From an uncultured beta proteobacterium (GTDB lineage: Bacteria > Pseudomonadota > Gammaproteobacteria > Burkholderiales > Burkholderiaceae_C), in assembly GCA_903909815.1 (NCBI GenBank), contig CAIVXG010000108.1, positions 1 through 64,000 of the forward strand: 64,000 bases of DNA, in the 5' to 3' direction. Made by a program: the position numbers and the translations under genes. The notes beneath the pieces were generated by a model. The model searched no databases. It saw only the letters and a program-made list of their open reading frames with translations, and had not been told where the DNA came from. Positions 59,066-64,000 of this stretch are shown piece by piece (within the stretch, counting starts at the first letter, position 1; each line of letters starts with the position of its first letter).

Positions 59066-60207
59066 CGGGCGACCACCTCCGAGGCCAAGGCGATCTGCAT
59101 CGCCGCGACAACCAACCACCAACTGACGCGCGCGGCGGCGTCTTCCTTCAGTGGCGAGGCCGAGTTCCGGGCAGCGGTCGCGTTCAGCGCCAGGTTCCCT
59201 CCCAGCATGACCCCAGCGTAAGCCCAGAGCACCTTGGGTTGCACGACAAGCGAGCTCCAGGCCAGCGCCAGCCACAGCGCGAGAAGTCCGCTCAGCAGCG
59301 GCGCCAGGGCGACGATCTGGCGCGAGCGGCTCAGCCACAGGGCGCTCAAGGGCAGGGCGGCGCAGGCGGCGTGCAAGGGCTCCAGTTCGCGTTTGAGCAG
59401 CGAGTTCAAGCGCGTGCTGAAGGCCTGTGCAAGCAGGGCAACTGCTGCCAGCCACCAGGGTGCGTGCAGTGGCCACCGGGCCAGGCAGCTCGTGCAGGCC
59501 CAAAGTGTCAAAAGATTCAACACAAGGAAACGCGCACTGCGATGTGCGCGTCCCCGCCACAGCGGCAGCCACACCAGCGCCAGCGTCGCGACCCAGAGCC
59601 CGGGGCCAGTCGTGAGAGCGCTGCCGCGGGCGCTCTCACTGGCGCTGCGCTGCGATGTTGCGCTCACGGGCAGGGATCGGCGCCGCCACAGGATGGCCAC
59701 ACCCAAGGCCACGGACAGCGCCATGGCGCTGATCAGCAGCTCCAGAGCGCACGCCCAAACGGCCAGCAGCCAGGGCGGCGACTTGGCCCACCAGATGGCC
59801 GCGCCCGCAAGGTAGGCGGCAAACAGCGGGGTCAGTCCCAGCAGCACGGCGGCCAGGTCGCTCAAGCGCTGGTCGCCCGGTGCAATCGGCAGCGCACGTT
59901 CGACCTCGGCCCAGGCGCGCGGCCACAGCAGGGGCGCCAGGCCCCACACCAGCCCGCCGCCCGCGAGCGCATAGGCCAAGGTGATGGACAGTGCCGTCAA
60001 CGGGCCCTGCTGGGCCGCTTGCAGCAGTGGCAGCACCGACGCTGCCGCCAGCGCCGACATGGCCGCGAGCGCGCTGGAACCCGCGCCGCCCAGCACCAGC
60101 ACGCTCACGGTCAGGTAAATGCCCCAGCGCCGCAACAGGCTGAGCAGCGCAGCTCGGCACCAGGCGCGGCGGATCTGACCGTAGCTGAGGACCTGAAATG
60201 TGGACAT
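59062..60207 (-). CDS. ABC transporter membrane subunit
   Basis: A 381-residue membrane protein with ten or so hydrophobic segments and no soluble domain of note. No clear family motif is recognised beyond general ABC-2-like permeases; the role is inferred from the four-base overlap with the ATPase gene. The ATG at 60207 begins MSTFQVLSYGQIRRAW, a short cytoplasmic lead before the first helices. The 224-base gap upstream (60208-60431) separates it from the divergent flavoprotein gene and probably holds both promoters. Confidence 0.75.
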   Translation of the reverse strand: MSTFQVLSYGQIRRAWCRAALLSLLRRWGIYLTVSVLVLGGAGSSALAAMSALAAASVLPLLQAAQQGPLTALSITLAYALAGGGLVWGLAPLLWPRAWAEVERALPIAPGDQRLSDLAAVLLGLTPLFAAYLAGAAIWWAKSPPWLLAVWACALELLISAMALSVALGVAILWRRRSLPVSATSQRSASESARGSALTTGPGLWVATLALVWLPLWRGRAHRSARFLVLNLLTLWACTSCLARWPLHAPWWLAAVALLAQAFSTRLNSLLKRELEPLHAACAALPLSALWLSRSRQIVALAPLLSGLLALWLALAWSSLVVQPKVLWAYAGVMLGGNLALNATAARNSASPLKEDAAARVSWWLVVAAMQIALASEVVAR

Positions 60208-60431
60208 GGGCTAAGTGGGTTGGGACGAGCGCTGGCGCGACCTGCCATGCGGGGTTGCGGCATGGCCTATGCAGTGTAAACCTTGAGGTTTGGGGCAGAT
60301 ATGATCTAAGACCTGCCGGTGAAGCTTTTTGCTGGGAAAATCGCTCGCTCAGCATTCGGTTTTTGAGGTGGCCCTTGCCACCGATTTGACGCACACCCGC
60401 CAGACTTCGTTGACCCCCTGGAGAATCCGCT

Positions 60432-63400
60432 TTGAATTTGAACTTTGGCCTGCAATTCGCGCAACTGTATCAACGCGATGGCCTCGTGGCGCTTGACGCC
60501 CAATTTCTGCAAGAACTGAATGCCGCTGCACCCGCATTGGCCGGACAACTCGCCGCCGCCCGACTTGATCCCGAAGCGCTGGCGCCCAAGGCCGAATCGG
60601 CGTTGTTGATCGAAGTCGGACCCTACGTCGAAGACTTCATCGCCAAGCTGTTCAGGATAGAAGCCGCCGTGGGCCAACTGGCGCAGAGCCACCACGACCT
60701 GGCGCCGCTGTACGTCATCAAACGCCAGTTCGTGCAACGCAACGCGGCCAAGAAGATCAGCCCAGAGGAGGCCGAAGGTTTCGACGGCCCCGCGCTGCGG
60801 GCCCAGCTTGAAGCACTGATGGGCGCAGCATTTGACGAACTGCGCTTTGCGGTTCAGGTCCAGACCTGGCTGGAAGACGACGCGGCCAACGCCGATCAGC
60901 TTGATCTGTCCAAGCGCTATGCGGCCTGGGCCTTTCACACCGAAGCCGGTCAGTCCACGCACCGCGGCGACATCCTGTTTCGCGAGGCGCACGACGTGCA
61001 CCCGGAGAACCTGGTGCCGACGGCGCAGCAACACCCGCAGGACGGCTACAGCACGTTCACGATCCAGCCCCAGCACATCCGCAGGCGCAAGGGTTTTGCC
61101 CTGACCGACGAAGGCACGGATCTGCGCGGCGCGCTCGATCAGGCCAACTATTGCATCCTGTGCCACAAGCAGGGCAAGGATTCCTGCTCCACCGGCTTGA
61201 AGGAAAAGCAGCCCAAAGAGGGCGCGCCACTGCTGGGCAAGGCGATGTTCAAGAAGTCGCCCTTTGGCGTGCTGCAGGCCGGCTGCCCCTTGAGCGAAAA
61301 GATCTCCGAATTCCACAGCTTGAAGGGCACGGGCCACGCGGTCGCGGCGCTGGCCATGATCACCGTGGACAACCCCATGGTCGCCGCCACCGGGCACCGC
61401 ATCTGTAACGACTGCATGAAGTCCTGCATCTACCAGAAGCAGGAGCCAGTGAACATCCCGCAGGTCGAGACGCGCACCGTGAAAGACGTGCTGGCGCTGC
61501 CCTATGGCTTCGAGATCTACTCGCTGCTCACACGCTGGAACCCGCTCAATCTGCGCCGCCCGTATCCGCTGGCGCGCAGCGGCTACCGCGTGCTCATCAC
61601 CGGCCTGGGGCCGGCTGGCTACACGCTGGCGCATCACCTGATGAACGACGGGCATCTGGTGGTCGGAATCGACGGTCTGAAGATTGAGCCGCTGCCTGAG
61701 TCCACCTGCGGCGTGCGCGGTGACGGCAGCCGCACGGCGTTCGATCCGGTGCAGGACATCGCGGCCATCACCGAACCACTGGACGACCGCGTGCTCGCCG
61801 GCTTTGGCGGCGTGGCCGAGTACGGCATCACGGTGCGCTGGGACAAGAATTTTTTGAAGGTGATTCGCCTGCTGCTGGAACGGCGTGCGGAGTTCTCCAT
61901 GTTCGGCGGCGTGCGCTTTGGCTCAACCCTGGGCGTGGACGACGCCCTGGCTCTGGGCTTTGACCACATCGCGCTGGCCTGCGGCGCCGGACGCCCGACC
62001 GTGCTCGACATTCCCAACGGTCTGGCGCGCGGCGTGCGCACCGCGTCCGACTTCCTGATGGCGCTGCAGCTCACCGGCGCGGCCAAGGACAACTCACTTG
62101 CCAATATGCAGCTGCGCCTGCCGGTGGTGGTGATCGGTGGTGGCCTCACCGGCATCGACACCGCAACCGAGTCGCTGGCCTATTACCCGATCCAGGTGGA
62201 GAAGTTCCTGCTTCGCTACGAACTGCTGTGCGCCGAGCGCGGCGAGGCCTGCGTGCGTGCCAGTTGGAACGCGGACGAAGCCCTGCTTGCGGCCGAGTTT
62301 TTGCAACACGCGCAGGCGATTCGCGCCGAGCGCGCGCGCGCATTGGCGGCGGACGATGCACCGAAAGTCCTGGAACTGCTGCAGTCCTGGGGTGGCGTCA
62401 CGCTGGCGTATCGCAAGCGCATGATCGACAGCCCGGCCTACACGCTGAACCACGAGGAAGTGGAGAAGGCGCTGGAGGAGGGCATTGTTTATGCCGAGTG
62501 TCTGAGCCCGGTGGCAATCGATGTTGATGCCAGCGGCGCGGCCCATGCCATGCGCTTGATGACCCAGGTGCGCGGCGAGGATGGAAAGTGGACCGACGGC
62601 AAAGAGGTGAGCCTCCTCGCGCGCTCCATCTTCATTGCGGCCGGCACCCAACCCAACACCGTGCTGGCGCGCGAAGACGCGGCGCATTTCCGCCTGGATG
62701 GCCGCTACTTCGCGGCATGCGACGAGACCGGCGCCAAGATCACGCCGCAAAAGGAATTCTCCAAGCCCGAAAATGCTGAAGTGCTGCTGAGCAAGCTCGA
62801 GCACGACAAGTTCATTTCCTTTTTTGGCGACCTGCACCCTTCGTATTTCGGCAACGTGGTCAAGGCTATGGGTTCGGCCAAGCAGGGCTATCCGATGGTG
62901 TCGCGCGTGCTGGCTCAGGCCGCACCCGCGAACGTGGAAAGCGATGAGGCGTTTCTGGCGCGCCTGAACGCGGGCATGCGTGCTACCGTGCACGCCGTCA
63001 ATCGATTGACGCCGACCATCGTCGAAGTGGTGCTGCAGGCGCCCTTTGCCGCGGCGCATTTTCAACCCGGACAGTTCTTCCGGCTGCAGAACTTCGAGGC
63101 ACTGGCGCCGGTTATCCGCAGCACGACCATGTCCATGGAAGGCCTGGCGCTCACTGGCGCCTGGGTCGATGTGGAGCGTGGTTTGGTGGCTTGCATCGTG
63201 CTGGAGATGGGCGGATCCGCCAATCTGGTGGCGGCGCTGCAACCCGGCGAGCCGGTGGTGCTGATGGGCCCGACCGGCACCGCCACGCACATCGTCGCGA
63301 ACGAAACCGTGATGCTGGTGGGGGGCGGACTGGGCAACGCCGTGCTGTTCTCCATTGGCGCGGCGTCGCGCGCTGCCGGCTCCAAGGTGCTGTACTTCGC

Positions 63401-63956
63401 AGGCTACAAGAAGCTGATCGACCGCTACAAGGTGGCCGAGATCGAAGCCGCTGCGGATGTGATCGTCTGGTGCTGCGACGAGGCGCCGGGCTTTGCACCG
63501 AGCCGCCCGCAGGACCGGACCTTTGTGGGCAACATCGTGCAGGCGATCGCGGCCTACGCCTCAGGCGAGCTGGGCGAACCCGCGATTGCCACGCTGGACG
63601 TGGACCGCATCATCGTCATCGGCTCGGACCGCATGATGGCGGCAGTCGGTCTGGCGCGCCACGCCCAGTTGAAGTCCTACCTGAAGGCCGACCATTTCGC
63701 AATCGCCTCCATCAACTCGCCCATGCAATGCATGATGAAGGAGATCTGCGCCCAGTGCCTGCAACCACAGCGCGATCCGGTCACCGGGAAAATCACTTAC
63801 GTCTTCTCCTGTTTCAACCAGGATCAGCCGCTGGACAACGTCGACTTCGCCGGCCTGAATGCGCGCTTGGCGCAGAACACCTTGCAGGAGAAGTTGAGCG
63901 TGCAGTGGATTTCGTCCTGCGTGGAGCAGTTGCGCCTGGAGCGGGCGATGGTGTAG
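60432..63956 (+). CDS. Large Nfn/GltD-like FAD- and Fe-S-dependent oxidoreductase fusion
   Basis: A 1174-residue protein read from a TTG start preceded by GGAG, with no nearby ATG in frame. Domains in order: a long N-terminal helical part (1-235); an Fe-S region with CILCHKQGKDSC, AGCPLSEKI and CNDCMKSC; a GltD-like FAD/NAD(P) domain with VLITGLGPAGYTLA, STCGVRGDG and VVIGGGLTGIDTA; and a ferredoxin-reductase-like domain (about 855-1080: VEVVLQAPF, PGQFFRLQNF, VMLVGGGLGNAVLF). A [2Fe-2S] site (CMMKEICAQCLQ ... FSC) as in DHOD PyrK closes it. This joins in one chain what NfnA and NfnB carry separately. A role in electron transfer between NAD(P)H pools, or to another acceptor, is inferred. Confidence 0.82.
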   Translation: MNLNFGLQFAQLYQRDGLVALDAQFLQELNAAAPALAGQLAAARLDPEALAPKAESALLIEVGPYVEDFIAKLFRIEAAVGQLAQSHHDLAPLYVIKRQFVQRNAAKKISPEEAEGFDGPALRAQLEALMGAAFDELRFAVQVQTWLEDDAANADQLDLSKRYAAWAFHTEAGQSTHRGDILFREAHDVHPENLVPTAQQHPQDGYSTFTIQPQHIRRRKGFALTDEGTDLRGALDQANYCILCHKQGKDSCSTGLKEKQPKEGAPLLGKAMFKKSPFGVLQAGCPLSEKISEFHSLKGTGHAVAALAMITVDNPMVAATGHRICNDCMKSCIYQKQEPVNIPQVETRTVKDVLALPYGFEIYSLLTRWNPLNLRRPYPLARSGYRVLITGLGPAGYTLAHHLMNDGHLVVGIDGLKIEPLPESTCGVRGDGSRTAFDPVQDIAAITEPLDDRVLAGFGGVAEYGITVRWDKNFLKVIRLLLERRAEFSMFGGVRFGSTLGVDDALALGFDHIALACGAGRPTVLDIPNGLARGVRTASDFLMALQLTGAAKDNSLANMQLRLPVVVIGGGLTGIDTATESLAYYPIQVEKFLLRYELLCAERGEACVRASWNADEALLAAEFLQHAQAIRAERARALAADDAPKVLELLQSWGGVTLAYRKRMIDSPAYTLNHEEVEKALEEGIVYAECLSPVAIDVDASGAAHAMRLMTQVRGEDGKWTDGKEVSLLARSIFIAAGTQPNTVLAREDAAHFRLDGRYFAACDETGAKITPQKEFSKPENAEVLLSKLEHDKFISFFGDLHPSYFGNVVKAMGSAKQGYPMVSRVLAQAAPANVESDEAFLARLNAGMRATVHAVNRLTPTIVEVVLQAPFAAAHFQPGQFFRLQNFEALAPVIRSTTMSMEGLALTGAWVDVERGLVACIVLEMGGSANLVAALQPGEPVVLMGPTGTATHIVANETVMLVGGGLGNAVLFSIGAASRAAGSKVLYFAGYKKLIDRYKVAEIEAAADVIVWCCDEAPGFAPSRPQDRTFVGNIVQAIAAYASGELGEPAIATLDVDRIIVIGSDRMMAAVGLARHAQLKSYLKADHFAIASINSPMQCMMKEICAQCLQPQRDPVTGKITYVFSCFNQDQPLDNVDFAGLNARLAQNTLQEKLSVQWISSCVEQLRLERAMV

Positions 63957-64000
63957 TCGGTCTGGTGCGGCTTGGCGTTCAGCTTGCCGTTCGCTGCCAT

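Noticed and set aside
59636-60394. Long minus-strand ORF over the ABC permease and the gap upstream
   Set aside because: It is an alternative-frame shadow of the permease gene with no family similarity, no ribosome site and odd composition.
63957-64000. Possible minus-strand gene start at the right edge (cat at 63998-64000)
   Set aside because: Only 15 codons are visible before they overlap the stop region of the flavoprotein gene, and no stop or family can be seen.

Overview
The window reads as a chromosomal segment of a GC-rich betaproteobacterium. The best guess is Burkholderiales, Comamonadaceae, with Rhodoferax-like gene content. This rests on the overall gene complement, an imuA-imuB-dnaE2 cassette under an E. 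coli-type LexA box, a decaheme porin-cytochrome operon, an E. coli-type YcaO, and a dispersed palindromic repeat (ends reading cattgcgagcgcagcg... and ...gcaatgacg). Genus level is inference only. I recognise about 52 genes, one tRNA, one IS fragment, one clear pseudogene, one deletion-scar gene and five or six clusters of dispersed repeats.

Layout. 1-300: the end of an IS3-family element next to a tRNA-Ala(CGC) that has its own promoter and terminator. 363-7983: a DmsE/MtrA decaheme cytochrome, an MtrB/PioB porin and two diheme cytochromes in one operon, divergent from a QseBC-like two-component system. 8094-12345: an NRAMP-related transporter, a DmeF-like CDF exporter, two small proteins and an HDAC-family hydrolase. 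12576-21426: a secreted adenosine-deaminase-family enzyme, a MurA paralogue with Asp in place of the fosfomycin-target Cys, and the SOS mutasome imuA-imuB-dnaE2. 21472-29126: a papain-like peptidase, a LiaF-like pair with a LytS/LytTR system, nudC, a ClC channel with CBS domains, and a GNAT-DUF924 fusion. 29195-38915: small metabolic enzymes, a broken SGNH hydrolase, a degenerate HD-GYP/LuxR regulator, a lipoprotein hydrolase, ycaO, a DUF2239 gene with a palindromic operator, and a MATE exporter. 38922-44446: a divergent pair of carbohydrate-active enzymes (GH94-like phosphorylase and GH27). 44559-57906, all on the minus strand: SPFH protein, DUF4178, DUF350, membrane-anchored spermidine-synthase-like protein, an inserted AlbA_2 plus Wadjet-scar module, FAD oxidoreductase, a giant CPBP protease and a ClpX paralogue. 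57988-63956: RidA, a two-gene ABC transporter and an 1174-residue Nfn-like flavoprotein with a TTG start.

The most unusual points are these. (i) A 189-codon ORF begins like Wadjet JetA (DUF3375) and continues as the Toprim end of JetD, so it looks like the in-frame scar of a collapsed jetABCD operon sitting inside a polyamine/SPFH cluster. (ii) That same cluster has a palindromic repeat at nearly every gene junction. (iii) In imuA and dnaE2 the repeat lies inside the coding frame and is read through. (iv) A divergent ClpX paralogue without a zinc domain, and with an altered pore loop, is coupled to a CPBP intramembrane protease. (v) The MurA paralogue is expected to be fosfomycin-insensitive. 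(vi) A strong palindromic operator overlaps the promoter of the DUF2239-MATE operon. No CRISPR array, rRNA or complete prophage was seen.
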